Assembly: GCF_900094625.1 (NCBI RefSeq)
Contig: NZ_FMAJ01000011.1
Coordinates: 124,001 to 188,000 of the forward strand
Source of the DNA: Rhizobium aethiopicum
Lineage (GTDB): Bacteria > Pseudomonadota > Alphaproteobacteria > Rhizobiales > Rhizobiaceae
Direction: 5' to 3'
Length of the DNA: 64,000 nt
Shown here: piece after piece, positions 42,024 through 50,689 of the stretch
Numbering within the stretch: position 1 is the first letter of the stretch
Layout of the letters: each line of letters starts with the position of its first letter
Program-made: the position numbers and the translations under genes
Notes under the pieces: model-generated
The model's database searches: none
What the model saw: only the letters and a program-made list of their open reading frames with translations
What the model was told of the DNA's origin: nothing

Positions 42024-44597
42024 CTACTCTCTTTTGGGAAGCTGCACCCGGGCAAGGAGATCCGTGATGCCTTCGGTGGTATAGGGTTTCTGCAATACAG
42101 GCGTGCCCGAGTGGCTGTTCGCCTGGGCGATGCCTTCGCCGTAACCGGTGGCAAAAACGAAGGGCACGCCTGCGGCTGCCAATCGGTCGGCAATCCCGAA
42201 ACTCGTCTCGTCGCCGAGATTGACATCGAGAAGCGCGAAATCGAAGGCCTGGCCGGCCAGGATCTCCATCGCCTCGGCGACACTAGGCGCCGTTGCCACT
42301 TCGGCTCCAAGGCGGCGCAGAATCTCTTCCCCGTCCATGGCGATGATCAGGTTGTTTTCCACCAGCAGGATTTTCAAGCCCGAGAGCGGAGGCTGATCGG
42401 CGGGAACAGTCTGGCGTTCCGCAACGTCGGCAGGCGTCGCTTCCGGTAATATGCTTGGATCGACGGCGTTCACATAACGAGCCGGAATCAAGAAATCAGC
42501 CTCAATCCCCGCCTTGACGTAGCGGATTTCGGCCTTGCCGCCGAGGTCGTAGGGAATGGAGCGCCGGATGATCGTCGAACCGAATCCGTGGCGTTTAGGT
42601 TCGGCGACGGGCGGGCCGTCCTTTTCGCGCCAGCCGATACGCAGGTTGCCTTCATCGTCGCGACGCCAGCCGAGCTCGACGGTGCCGACGCCAGCACCGG
42701 AGAGGCTGCCGTATTTGGCGCTGTTGGTCATCAGCTCGTGGAAAACCAGGGCGGCGGTGGAAAAAGCCTGCGGCTCCAGCAGGACGTCTTCGCCGTTCAT
42801 CCGGAAGCGCTGTGCGTTCTTTCCAAGATAGGCCGCCGTTTCGGCCGAGAGCAATTGCCGCAGCGAAGCGGGCGCCCAGTGATCCCTCGTGATCTGGTCA
42901 TGGGCGCGGGCAAGCGACTGAATGCGGCCCTCGAGCTGACGGATATAGTCGCTGAGGCCGACCGACGTCGTCTGCGACTGGCGGATAATGCCCGTGATGA
43001 GGCTCAGAATGTTGCGGACGCGATGATTGAGCTCGGCGATCAGCAGTTCCTGCCGCTCGTTCGCCACCTGGCGCGCCATGCTGGCCTCGTCGGTCAGGCG
43101 CAGCACCACCTCGATCAGAGTGACGCGGATCGTTTCGGCGACCCGGCGCTCGGCTTCGGTAAAGGGGAGGGAACGACCGCGCACCAGTTCGGACCAGGCT
43201 TCGAAGCTCTTGCGCGGCGTCAGCCGCGGACCGTTGGGGCCGTATTCCACCGGCTTGTGCGGATCGCCGCCCCAGCGGACGGTGCGCACGAGCTCCTGGC
43301 GAAAAAGGACGACATAATCGCGCGGCGAACGCGAGATCGGTATGGCGAGCATGCCTGCCACCGCATCGCCGGTCTCAAGATCCGGATAGGTCTCGGCGAA
43401 CCTGTCCACGGCATAGATGCGCCCGCTGGCGTTGCGATTGAGATGGCGCACCAGGGCCGCGAAAGCCTTCTCGTCCGGCCCGATGCCGCCAAGCGCCATC
43501 CGGCCGTTGATCCAAACACCGATCCCGTCGGCCGGGATAGCATCGGCCAGCGCCTCGATCAACCATGCCGGATCATCGAGCAGGCTTGCATTGTCCGCTA
43601 CGGAGGTGAGAAGCCGGTCGGCGATGCGGCGTGCCTTTGTCTCGTAATCGAGCGCCAGCCGCCGTTCACGGCTTTCGAGCCGGGAGGCGAACATCTGACC
43701 GAAGAGTTCGACGGTGGAGCGGATTTGTGCCGACGGCAGGCGCGGGCCGTAATGGTGGCAGGCAAACAGTCCCCAGAGCTTGCCGTCCACGACTATTGAT
43801 ATGGAGAGCGACGCTCCGACCCCCATATTCTTCAGATATTCGATGTGGATGGGCGAGACCGAACGCAACACCGACATGGAGAGGTCGAGCGGCTGGCCCT
43901 GTTCGTCGAGTTGGGGCAGAACCGGCACCGGCACCGCGTTGACATCGGCGATGATGCGGAACAGATTGCGCAGATAAAGAGCGCGCGCCTGAACCGGAAT
44001 GTCGGAGGCCGGATAGTGCAGCCCGAGAAATGAGCCGATGCCGCTGCGTGTGGCTTCCGCCACGACCTCGCCGGAACCGCCTTCATCGAAACGATAGACC
44101 ATGACGCGGTCGAAGCCGGTGAGCGCGCGTGCGTGCCTTGCGCCCTCGCGGAAGAAAGCCTCCAGCGTTTCCATCTGGTCGAGGCGCGACATCATGGTGC
44201 GCATGGAGAGTGACGGGGCGTTGCGCCTTTCTTGCTGGCAGCGCTCACCTTCGAGGATGACGAGGTTTTCGTTGAGGTGCACGGCGAGGTCGAAGCGGGA
44301 CTGATCGGGCAGCAGGGCAATGTCGAAAATGCGTTCGACGACATCGGATCCGCGTAGCGTCGTCAACTTGTTACGGATCGTGTGGACCGCCTCGGGCAAG
44401 ATCAGCGACGAAACGGGGCGCCCGAGCGCGTCGGCTTGTTCCACCCCGAGAAACTCGGCAAGATTTGCCGAGGCCCGCGTGACCATCCAATCGAGCGATA
44501 TCGCCAGCAGGAAACCGAAAGGCTGAATGGCGCCGAGCTGATGGATGGGCTCACGGTCGCAATTGGTGAGATCGACGGTTTCGCGCACGCCGCTCAT
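42024..44597 (-). CDS. Bacteriophytochrome HWE-family histidine kinase with C-terminal receiver
   Basis: 857 residues: PAS (1-110), GAF chromophore domain (about 135-310), PHY (about 325-500), HWE kinase, and a receiver at about 740-855. Cys13 in LTNCDREPIHQLGAIQPFG is placed for covalent biliverdin attachment, and PASDIPVQAR is the GAF signature. The kinase has H525 in LNHRVRNIL, the HWE form, and the receiver has FALLDVNLGDE. It should be a red/far-red light sensor like Agrobacterium Agp2, which has the same Cys13, HWE kinase and receiver order. It overlaps the heme oxygenase stop by four bases, so pigment and sensor are made together. Confidence 0.92.
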   Translation of the reverse strand: MSGVRETVDLTNCDREPIHQLGAIQPFGFLLAISLDWMVTRASANLAEFLGVEQADALGRPVSSLILPEAVHTIRNKLTTLRGSDVVERIFDIALLPDQSRFDLAVHLNENLVILEGERCQQERRNAPSLSMRTMMSRLDQMETLEAFFREGARHARALTGFDRVMVYRFDEGGSGEVVAEATRSGIGSFLGLHYPASDIPVQARALYLRNLFRIIADVNAVPVPVLPQLDEQGQPLDLSMSVLRSVSPIHIEYLKNMGVGASLSISIVVDGKLWGLFACHHYGPRLPSAQIRSTVELFGQMFASRLESRERRLALDYETKARRIADRLLTSVADNASLLDDPAWLIEALADAIPADGIGVWINGRMALGGIGPDEKAFAALVRHLNRNASGRIYAVDRFAETYPDLETGDAVAGMLAIPISRSPRDYVVLFRQELVRTVRWGGDPHKPVEYGPNGPRLTPRKSFEAWSELVRGRSLPFTEAERRVAETIRVTLIEVVLRLTDEASMARQVANERQELLIAELNHRVRNILSLITGIIRQSQTTSVGLSDYIRQLEGRIQSLARAHDQITRDHWAPASLRQLLSAETAAYLGKNAQRFRMNGEDVLLEPQAFSTAALVFHELMTNSAKYGSLSGAGVGTVELGWRRDDEGNLRIGWREKDGPPVAEPKRHGFGSTIIRRSIPYDLGGKAEIRYVKAGIEADFLIPARYVNAVDPSILPEATPADVAERQTVPADQPPLSGLKILLVENNLIIAMDGEEILRRLGAEVATAPSVAEAMEILAGQAFDFALLDVNLGDETSFGIADRLAAAGVPFVFATGYGEGIAQANSHSGTPVLQKPYTTEGITDLLARVQLPKRE

Positions 44598-45130
44598 GGC
44601 ACGGCTTCCAGTGCGAGCTGCCCGGCTTTCAGGAAAAGATCGAAGAGGGTGCGGGCTGCCGAAACGGCGGCCGAGGGATCGTCGATGCCGCTTGCATCGA
44701 GACGATCCATGAAGATCCTGATGGCGCCCTTGGCGCCGTGGGGCGTAAGATAGCGGCTGGGCAGGTGATCGGGCACGGACCTGGCGAGCAAGGCGCCGCC
44801 GAGTTTTGAGCCTTCGAGGACGTAGAGGGCGCCCCAGAGCGCCGCTTCGCCATGCAGAGCCGGCGGCGGAAGCTGCTCGGGCAACCGGTCGCCGAGCTCC
44901 CCGATGTCGGCAAACAGCAGCTGCGCGCGCCTTCGTTCCGGCCAGTCCGGCAGCAGGCGGATGACGCCGGCTGCCTCGAGGGCATTTTCGGTCGCCGGTA
45001 TAATGCGGGCGTGCGCGCGCAGGAATGTCCGGTACTGCTCTTTGCTGGAGAGGTCGAACGCGCCGAAAAGCTTATCGACTTTGGTGTGGCAATCTACTGT
45101 TTGTGCGCGGAGCACGCTGCGAAGTGACAT
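44594..45130 (-). CDS. bphO: Biliverdin-producing heme oxygenase (BphO type)
   Basis: 178 residues. The proximal heme ligand is probably H15 in VDCHTKVDKLF, and the distal helix is YVLEGSKLGGALLARSV with conserved glycines. It opens heme to biliverdin, CO and iron in the cytoplasm, supplying the chromophore for the phytochrome encoded immediately downstream (ATGA overlap). Confidence 0.9.
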   Translation of the reverse strand: MSLRSVLRAQTVDCHTKVDKLFGAFDLSSKEQYRTFLRAHARIIPATENALEAAGVIRLLPDWPERRRAQLLFADIGELGDRLPEQLPPPALHGEAALWGALYVLEGSKLGGALLARSVPDHLPSRYLTPHGAKGAIRIFMDRLDASGIDDPSAAVSAARTLFDLFLKAGQLALEAVP

Positions 45131-45288
45131 ACGGACCGTGTTCCGAGTGATGTGGCATATGGTGCCGTGAATGCAAGAGCGACGAACTTGCGATATATTG
45201 CAGCATCTCAGTCTTTCCAGAGAAACCCATAGAAAAACATGGGCTTCCCTTTTGGTTATGTCTGCTCGACGTCGGGAGGAGCTTTGTC

Positions 45289-45699
45289 CTATTCGGCAGC
45301 TGCGGCTTGACTTTCAAAGGCGAAACCCTCGTCGGCCCAGCCGGTCATGCCGCCGATCATCAGCTTGGCCTGGAGGCCGAGCTTGGCGAGGCGGAAAGCG
45401 GCCTTGTCGGCACCGTTGCAATGAGGACCGGCGCAATAGACGACGAAGAGCGTGTCCTTTGCCCATTCCGCCATGCGATGCGCAGTCATCTTGCCGTGCG
45501 GCAGGTTGATCGCGCCTGGCAGATGGGCTTGCTGAAACAGCGCCGGCGAGCGCACGTCGAGAAGAACGAAGTCGACCTTGCCGGCGGCAAAGGCGGCGCG
45601 GACATCCGAGCAATCAGTTTCGAATGCAAGCTTGCCGGCGTAATGGGCGGCGGCGAGATCGGGCGTGGCGGCAGGGATATCGGAGACAGGACTTGGCAT
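45289..45699 (-). CDS. Rhodanese-like domain protein
   Basis: 136 residues, a single rhodanese domain: FVLLDVRSPALFQQAHLPGAINLPHG (about 45-69) and active-site cysteine C89 in VVYCAGPHCNGADKAA. It may transfer sulfane sulfur, but the loop CAGPHC differs from the usual CRxGxR. It is divergent from the GlxA/FtrA-type regulator, an arrangement often seen, which suggests that the regulator controls it. Confidence 0.88.
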   Translation of the reverse strand: MPSPVSDIPAATPDLAAAHYAGKLAFETDCSDVRAAFAAGKVDFVLLDVRSPALFQQAHLPGAINLPHGKMTAHRMAEWAKDTLFVVYCAGPHCNGADKAAFRLAKLGLQAKLMIGGMTGWADEGFAFESQAAAAE

Positions 45700-45769
45700 T
45701 CGTCATTTCCTTCATGTTGGAATTGCCGCCTGGTATCGCCGATGCTAGAGGTTTGCGAAATTGGCCAAC

Positions 45770-46768
45770 ATGACTGACAGCGTAAAAATCATGCCAAACA
45801 CATCTCCGCAGCAGAACGGACCGCTCGTCGCCGTGCTTGCCTATGACGGGCTCTGCACCTTCGAATTCGGGATAGCCTATGAGGTCTTCGGCTTACCGCG
45901 ACCTGAGATGGGCGAGGGCTGGTATCGCTTTTCGGTCTGCGGCATCGAGCCCGGGCCGCTTCGTGCCGCCGGCGGATTGACGGTCGCTGTCGACAAGGGG
46001 CTGGAGGTGCTCGACGCGGCGGACCTGATCGTCGTGCCCGGCTGGCGGTCAATCGACGCACCGGTGCCGGAACCGCTCGCCGACGCGCTGAGGGCGGCGC
46101 ATCAGCGCGGCGCGCGCATCATGTCGCTCTGCTCCGGTGTTGCGGTTCTTGCAGGCTCCGGGCTGCTTGCCTATCGCAGGGCGACGACACATTGGCGCTA
46201 CGTCGCCTCGATCGCGAAGCGTTATCCGGACATCACGCTCGACGCGGATGTGCTGTACATCGACGAGGGCAGCCTGCTGACAGCGGCCGGCAGTGCCGCC
46301 GGCATCGATCTCTGCCTGCATGTGGTGCGCGGCGATTTCGGCTCGGAGGCTGCCAACAGCGTCGCCCGCCGCCTCATCGTGCCGCCGCACCGAGAAGGCG
46401 GGCAGGCGCAGTTCATCAGCGCGCCGGTTCCGGAAGAACGTGAGGGCATGCGCCTGGGCCCGCTGATCGAATGGATGCGCGCAAGCCTTGCCGAGGAGCA
46501 GCCGATCAGCCTGCTTGCCAGGAGGGCGGGCATGAGCATACGCACCTTCCAGCGCCGCTTCGAAGCGACGACGGGTCTCAGCGTCGGCCAATGGCTGCTG
46601 AAGGAACGGCTGCGCCATGCGCGCGATCTTCTCGAGAAGGAACTTGCTGTGTCGCTCGACGACATCGCCATATCAAGCGGCTTCGGCACGCTGGCGACGA
46701 TGCGGCACCATTTTCGCAAAAGGCTGGGCACGAGTCCGAGCGCCTACAGGCAATCGTTCGGCAACTAA
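45770..46768 (+). CDS. ftrA: GlxA/FtrA-type AraC-family transcriptional regulator
   Basis: 332 residues from the ATG at 45770; alternatives are TTG 45761 and ATG 45791, and the RBS does not decide. An N-terminal DJ-1/PfpI amidotransferase-like domain (VVPGWRS, LCSGVAVLAGSGLL with the nucleophile-elbow cysteine) is followed by a C-terminal AraC double helix-turn-helix (ISLLARRAGMSIRTFQRRF, then VSLDDIAISSGFGTLATMRHHF). The effector is unknown. It probably regulates the divergent rhodanese gene. The ftrA name is by resemblance. Confidence 0.87.
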   Translation: MTDSVKIMPNTSPQQNGPLVAVLAYDGLCTFEFGIAYEVFGLPRPEMGEGWYRFSVCGIEPGPLRAAGGLTVAVDKGLEVLDAADLIVVPGWRSIDAPVPEPLADALRAAHQRGARIMSLCSGVAVLAGSGLLAYRRATTHWRYVASIAKRYPDITLDADVLYIDEGSLLTAAGSAAGIDLCLHVVRGDFGSEAANSVARRLIVPPHREGGQAQFISAPVPEEREGMRLGPLIEWMRASLAEEQPISLLARRAGMSIRTFQRRFEATTGLSVGQWLLKERLRHARDLLEKELAVSLDDIAISSGFGTLATMRHHFRKRLGTSPSAYRQSFGN

Positions 46769-46965
46769 ACCACCTTGCGCTTGCATCTGTTTGTCACTTC
46801 GCCTAAAGGGGCGCTCTCTATTGTTCTGGATAAGGGAGCGCCACGATGACGAATATCTCCGCACGCCCCGAGAGGGTTTCGGCTTAGTCAGCCAATCGGC
46901 TGATGCATGCCGTTTGAGCATTGCCGTTTGCGGCGATGAAAACCACTTATATCCAGAGTATCATC

Positions 46966-48189
46966 ATGGGCAATTCTATCGGGAGCGAAAGCTCCCCGAC
47001 GCTGCCGGCGGCACATCCGGCGGTGATCAATCACTTCTTTTCCAGTTCTGCCTGGATCGAAGGCGCTGCCTTGGACCAGCTCGACGAAATGTCCCGTCTG
47101 CCGGGTGTCTTGGAAATCGCCGCCTTCCCCGATCTGCACCCCGGCAAATATGGAGCGACCGGCGTGGCGCTGTTGTCGTCCCGGCTGCACCCGCTGCTGG
47201 TCGGCAACGACATCGGCTGCGGCATGTCGCTCTTTGTTCTCGACCTGCCACTGCGCAAACTGAGGATCGACAAGGCGGCGGAGCGGTTTCGCCGGATTGA
47301 AACGCAGGCAATCGGCGATGCTGGTGAGCTGCTTGCTGAAGCAGGTCTGCCTACCGATCTGGCACCGGATGCCCTGGGAACGATCGGCGGCGGCAATCAT
47401 TTCTGCGAGCTGCAGGCTGTGGAAGGTCTCGTCGAGGGCGGAGGTGCGGCTGGTCTCGACGCTCAGCGGCTCCATCTGCTCGTTCATTCCGGTTCACGCG
47501 CCCTCGGCGCCGCGGTATTCACTGAAACCGTGGCTGCGCATTCCGGACTCGCCGCCGGTTTCGATGCCGGTTCGGAGACGGGCGCTGCCTGGCTTGCAAG
47601 CCACGATCGTTGTGTTGCCTGGGCATCGCTGAACCGGCGGCTCATTGCCGCCCGCGCGGCCGCGTTGCTGCGCGCCGATTTCCGCCTCGTCGCCGACATA
47701 CCGCACAATCTCGTTCGTCGCTGCGATCGAGGGTTCGTGCATCACAAGGGTGCGGCGGCCGTTGCACCCGGAGAACTGGTGCCGATTGCGAGATCGCGTG
47801 CGAGCCTCAGCCATCTGGTCGTCGCGGGTGCCGGTGTCAGCCGTTCGCTCGGCGGGATCTCCCATGGGGCCGGCCGAAAATATGACCGGGCGACCATGCA
47901 TGGTCGTGTCGGCCGCAATCGCACTGAACGCGAACAGCTGCTGCGCAATGCGTGGGGCGGAATCGCCATCTGTGACGATCGCGCTCTCGTCGTCGAGGAA
48001 GCGGCGTCGGCCTATAAGGATGCCGGGCAGGTGGTGAGCGATCTCGAAAATGAGGGCCTGGTCACCGGGCTTGCAAGCTTCCGGCCGCTCGTCACCTTCA
48101 AGATGGCGGTCGATGAAGTGGAGGTCGAACAGCGCCGGCGAAAGCCCGATCATCGCAGGGAAGGAGGGCGTGGCCATGAGCGCTATTGA
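46966..48189 (+). CDS. rtcB2: RNA ligase RtcB family protein (RtcB2, PrfH-linked)
   Basis: 407 residues from the ATG at 46966 (MGNSIGSE); an ATG at 46936 would add ten. RtcB motifs are intact: FPDLHPGKYGATG, metal ligands D82 and C85 in GNDIGCGMS, H145 in GGGNHFCEL, H174 in VHSGSR, and the guanylylated histidine H300 in SHGAGR. RtcB joins 2',3'-cyclic phosphate or 3'-phosphate to 5'-OH RNA ends with GTP and Mn2+. The coupling to prfH (14-base overlap) marks the PrfH-associated subtype, described as re-ligating rRNA cleaved in damaged ribosomes. Confidence 0.88.
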   Translation: MGNSIGSESSPTLPAAHPAVINHFFSSSAWIEGAALDQLDEMSRLPGVLEIAAFPDLHPGKYGATGVALLSSRLHPLLVGNDIGCGMSLFVLDLPLRKLRIDKAAERFRRIETQAIGDAGELLAEAGLPTDLAPDALGTIGGGNHFCELQAVEGLVEGGGAAGLDAQRLHLLVHSGSRALGAAVFTETVAAHSGLAAGFDAGSETGAAWLASHDRCVAWASLNRRLIAARAAALLRADFRLVADIPHNLVRRCDRGFVHHKGAAAVAPGELVPIARSRASLSHLVVAGAGVSRSLGGISHGAGRKYDRATMHGRVGRNRTEREQLLRNAWGGIAICDDRALVVEEAASAYKDAGQVVSDLENEGLVTGLASFRPLVTFKMAVDEVEVEQRRRKPDHRREGGRGHERY

Positions 48190-48790
48190 TCTTCTCGTGA
48201 CATCCGGCAACGGCCCGGTAGAGTGCCGTATCGCGCTCACCGCCCTTCTCGGCATTCTCGAGCGCGAGGCGATCGGACATGGATGCTCTTTCGAGGTCAG
48301 CCTCGGTTCGATGCCGGATCGCTACGGTGCGAAATCGGCGATCGTCAGCGTCGACGGTGCGACCGCGGAACAGATCGCCGCCGGCTATTGCGGCACGATT
48401 AGGTTCAGCTTCAAGAGCCCGGCGCGCCCCGGCCACAAACGACAGAACTGGTACGTTGCAGTTCAGCGCATTGATCTCGGACCTGAGAATGGTGAGGTGA
48501 CGATCAACCCGGCCGAGCTGCGTTTCGAGACGCTGAGAGCAGGTGGGCCGGGAGGGCAGCACCAGAATACGACCGACAGCGCGGTTCGCGTCCTGCACCG
48601 ACCGACCGGCCTCATTGTGACGGCGCGCGACGAGCGCTCGCAGCATCGCAACAAGGCGCTGGCGCTTCGGCGTCTCGAAGCCATGTTGCATCAAATCGAG
48701 GCCGACAAGCAGGAGGCGGCAAAATCCGGGCGCTTCATCGCCAACCGGACGATCGAGCGAGGCAACGAGGTCAAGAGCTTCAAGCTCTGA
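48176..48790 (+). CDS. prfH: Peptide chain release factor homolog PrfH
   Basis: 204 residues from the ATG at 48176, with a perfect AAGGAGG eight bases upstream, inside the 3' end of rtcB2. The release-factor catalytic motif GGQ is at 126-128 in RAGGPGGQHQNTTDSAVR, followed by RDERSQHRNKALALRRL, with no stop-codon recognition (PxT or SPF) domain. The first ~110 residues are the PrfH-specific N-terminal domain. It is thought to release peptides from ribosomes damaged in the 16S decoding centre so that RtcB2 can repair them. Confidence 0.9.
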   Translation: MSAIDLLVTSGNGPVECRIALTALLGILEREAIGHGCSFEVSLGSMPDRYGAKSAIVSVDGATAEQIAAGYCGTIRFSFKSPARPGHKRQNWYVAVQRIDLGPENGEVTINPAELRFETLRAGGPGGQHQNTTDSAVRVLHRPTGLIVTARDERSQHRNKALALRRLEAMLHQIEADKQEAAKSGRFIANRTIERGNEVKSFKL

Positions 48791-48833
48791 TCCCGCGCTT
48801 TCGATCTGACCGCGATACGCTGGCCCGAGAGCT

Positions 48834-50513
48834 TCACTTACACTCGATGGCGAAGGTTTCGTACGGCTTGAGCTCAACGGTTTCGCCGAGCATGTTCACC
48901 GGTTCGTAATTGCAGATGAGGCATTCTCCGTTGATCGCGAGCTCTGTCGGCAGACTTAGCGCAACGTCCCTCGGTGTGAAGTTGGCGACGACAATGATCC
49001 AGCTCCTGTCGAGCGTGCGGGTATAAACGAAGACGTCCGGGTGTTGATCGAGCCAGGACCGGTACTCCCCATGGACAATGACAGGGTGGGTCTTCCGGAG
49101 AGCGATCAGCTTGCGATAGTGGTTCCAGATCGACTTTTCATCATTGATCGCCGCTTCGGCGTTGACCTTCGAATAATTCGGGTTGACCTCGATCCAGGGT
49201 ACGCCTGTGGAAAAGCCGCCATAGGGGGCGGCACTCCATTGCATCGGTGTGCGGGCATTATCGCGGCCGTTCTCGTTTGCTCCGCGGATGAATTCCTCCG
49301 GTGAAAGGCCGGCCTCCACGTGCAGCCTGTGCATATTGATGGTTTCGATGTCCCGATACTGTGAGATCGAGGTGAAGGGGACGTTCGTCATTCCGATCTC
49401 TTCGCCCTGATAGACGAAAGGCGTGCCCTTCAGGAGATGCAGAACGGTCGCCAGCATCTTTGCCGACTCGACGTGATAGCCGGTGACATTGCCGTAGCGC
49501 GAGACGGCACGCGGCAAATCGTGATTGCCCCAGAAGAGGGAATTCCACCCGTCTTCAGATAGAGCAAGCTGCCACTTGCTGAGGACCGTCTTGAGGTTCA
49601 CGAGGTCGAACGGTTTCGGGCGCCATTTCCCGTAGACCGCGTCCCATTGCTGGGTGACGTGCTCGAACTGAAATATCATCGATAATTCCCGGCGCTCACG
49701 CCCGGAATAGAGAAGGGCCGCGCCGGGTGTGGCGCTCCAGGCTTCGCCAACCGTCAGGATGTCGCGGCTGCCAAAGGTCTTGGCATTCATCTCCTGCAAA
49801 TAGTCGTGAAGATGCGGTCCGTCCTTGACGAGCTCACGGTCCACCTGTTTGCCGATATAGTCGATGACATCCATGCGGAAGCCGGCAATGCCGCGCTCGA
49901 GCCACCAGTTCATCATGTCGTAGATTTCCGTCCGTACCCTTTGGTTCTCCCAATTGAGATCCGGCTGGCGGCGGGAAAACATGTGCAGGTAATATTCGCC
50001 CGTCGCCGGATCGAGCGTCCAGGCCGGACCGCCGAAGGAGGATTTCAGGCCGTTGGGCGGGCCTCCATCCGGGGCGGGTTTGCGCCAGATGTAGAAGTCG
50101 CGGAACGGGTTGTCAGGCCCCTGACGGGATTGAAGAAACCACGGATGCTCGTCGGACGTATGGTTGACGACGAGATCGAGCATGATGCCAATTCCCCGGT
50201 CTTTCGCCTCCGCCACCAGCTGGTCGAAATCTGAAAGCGTGCCGAACTCGGGGGCGATGTCCTGATAGTCGGATATGTCATAACCGTTGTCGTCCATCGG
50301 CGACTTGTAGATGGGCGATAGCCAGATGATGTCGATCCCGAGTTTCTTCAGATAATCGAGCTTGGAGGTAATGCCGGGAATATCGCCGATGCCATCTCCG
50401 TTGCAATCGCAGAAGCTGCGCGGATAGACCTGGTAGACCGTTGCCGTGTGCCACCATTTCGGTTGGAGAGGTGATCGTTCGGGACCTCCCAGCGGTGTTG
50501 TGGACTGATCCAT
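48834..50513 (-). CDS. GH13 alpha-glucosidase / oligo-1,6-glucosidase-type enzyme
   Basis: 559 residues, a GH13 TIM barrel beginning WWHTATVYQVYPRSFCDCNGDG. The Ca site is DCNGDGIGD. Conserved regions: LDLVVNHTSDEHPWF, the nucleophile Asp in GIAGFRMDVID, the acid/base Glu in TVGEAWSAT, and WGNHDLPRAVSRYG. The C-terminal beta domain ends ETFAIECK. The substrate may be isomaltose/maltose-type oligosaccharides, sucrose or trehalose-6-phosphate; the sequence does not settle it. A GGAAC-N16-GGTT promoter-like site lies just upstream. Confidence 0.88.
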   Translation of the reverse strand: MDQSTTPLGGPERSPLQPKWWHTATVYQVYPRSFCDCNGDGIGDIPGITSKLDYLKKLGIDIIWLSPIYKSPMDDNGYDISDYQDIAPEFGTLSDFDQLVAEAKDRGIGIMLDLVVNHTSDEHPWFLQSRQGPDNPFRDFYIWRKPAPDGGPPNGLKSSFGGPAWTLDPATGEYYLHMFSRRQPDLNWENQRVRTEIYDMMNWWLERGIAGFRMDVIDYIGKQVDRELVKDGPHLHDYLQEMNAKTFGSRDILTVGEAWSATPGAALLYSGRERRELSMIFQFEHVTQQWDAVYGKWRPKPFDLVNLKTVLSKWQLALSEDGWNSLFWGNHDLPRAVSRYGNVTGYHVESAKMLATVLHLLKGTPFVYQGEEIGMTNVPFTSISQYRDIETINMHRLHVEAGLSPEEFIRGANENGRDNARTPMQWSAAPYGGFSTGVPWIEVNPNYSKVNAEAAINDEKSIWNHYRKLIALRKTHPVIVHGEYRSWLDQHPDVFVYTRTLDRSWIIVVANFTPRDVALSLPTELAINGECLICNYEPVNMLGETVELKPYETFAIECK

Positions 50514-50547
50514 CGGAGGCTTTCCTAGAGATTTGGGATATCCAGAA

Positions 50548-50572
50548 AACCCATCGGATGCCGGCAGGTTCC
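50548..50572 (-). promoter_or_regulatory. EcfG-like promoter of the GH13 glucosidase gene
   Basis: On the minus strand: GGAAC (50572-50568), 16-base spacer, GGTT (50551-50548), one base off the CGTT form. It lies about 35 bases upstream of the start codon, leaving a short leader. Confidence 0.5.
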
Positions 50573-50628
50573 AATAGGGGCGGTCCTGTCGCCGATCCGG
50601 GCGACGCCCTGCGGACCTTGCGGAATGC

Positions 50629-50653
50629 GGAACTTGGTCCTTCCGGAACAGTT
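50629..50653 (+). promoter_or_regulatory. EcfG-like promoter of the trehalose synthase-like gene
   Basis: GGAAC (50629-50633), 16-base spacer, AGTT (50650-50653), ending 36 bases before the GTG start at 50690. It has one base change in the -10 element compared with the CGTT form. Confidence 0.5.
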
Positions 50654-50689
50654 AGAAGCTTCCAAGAGGACTGACAGGAGACCGTCGCG

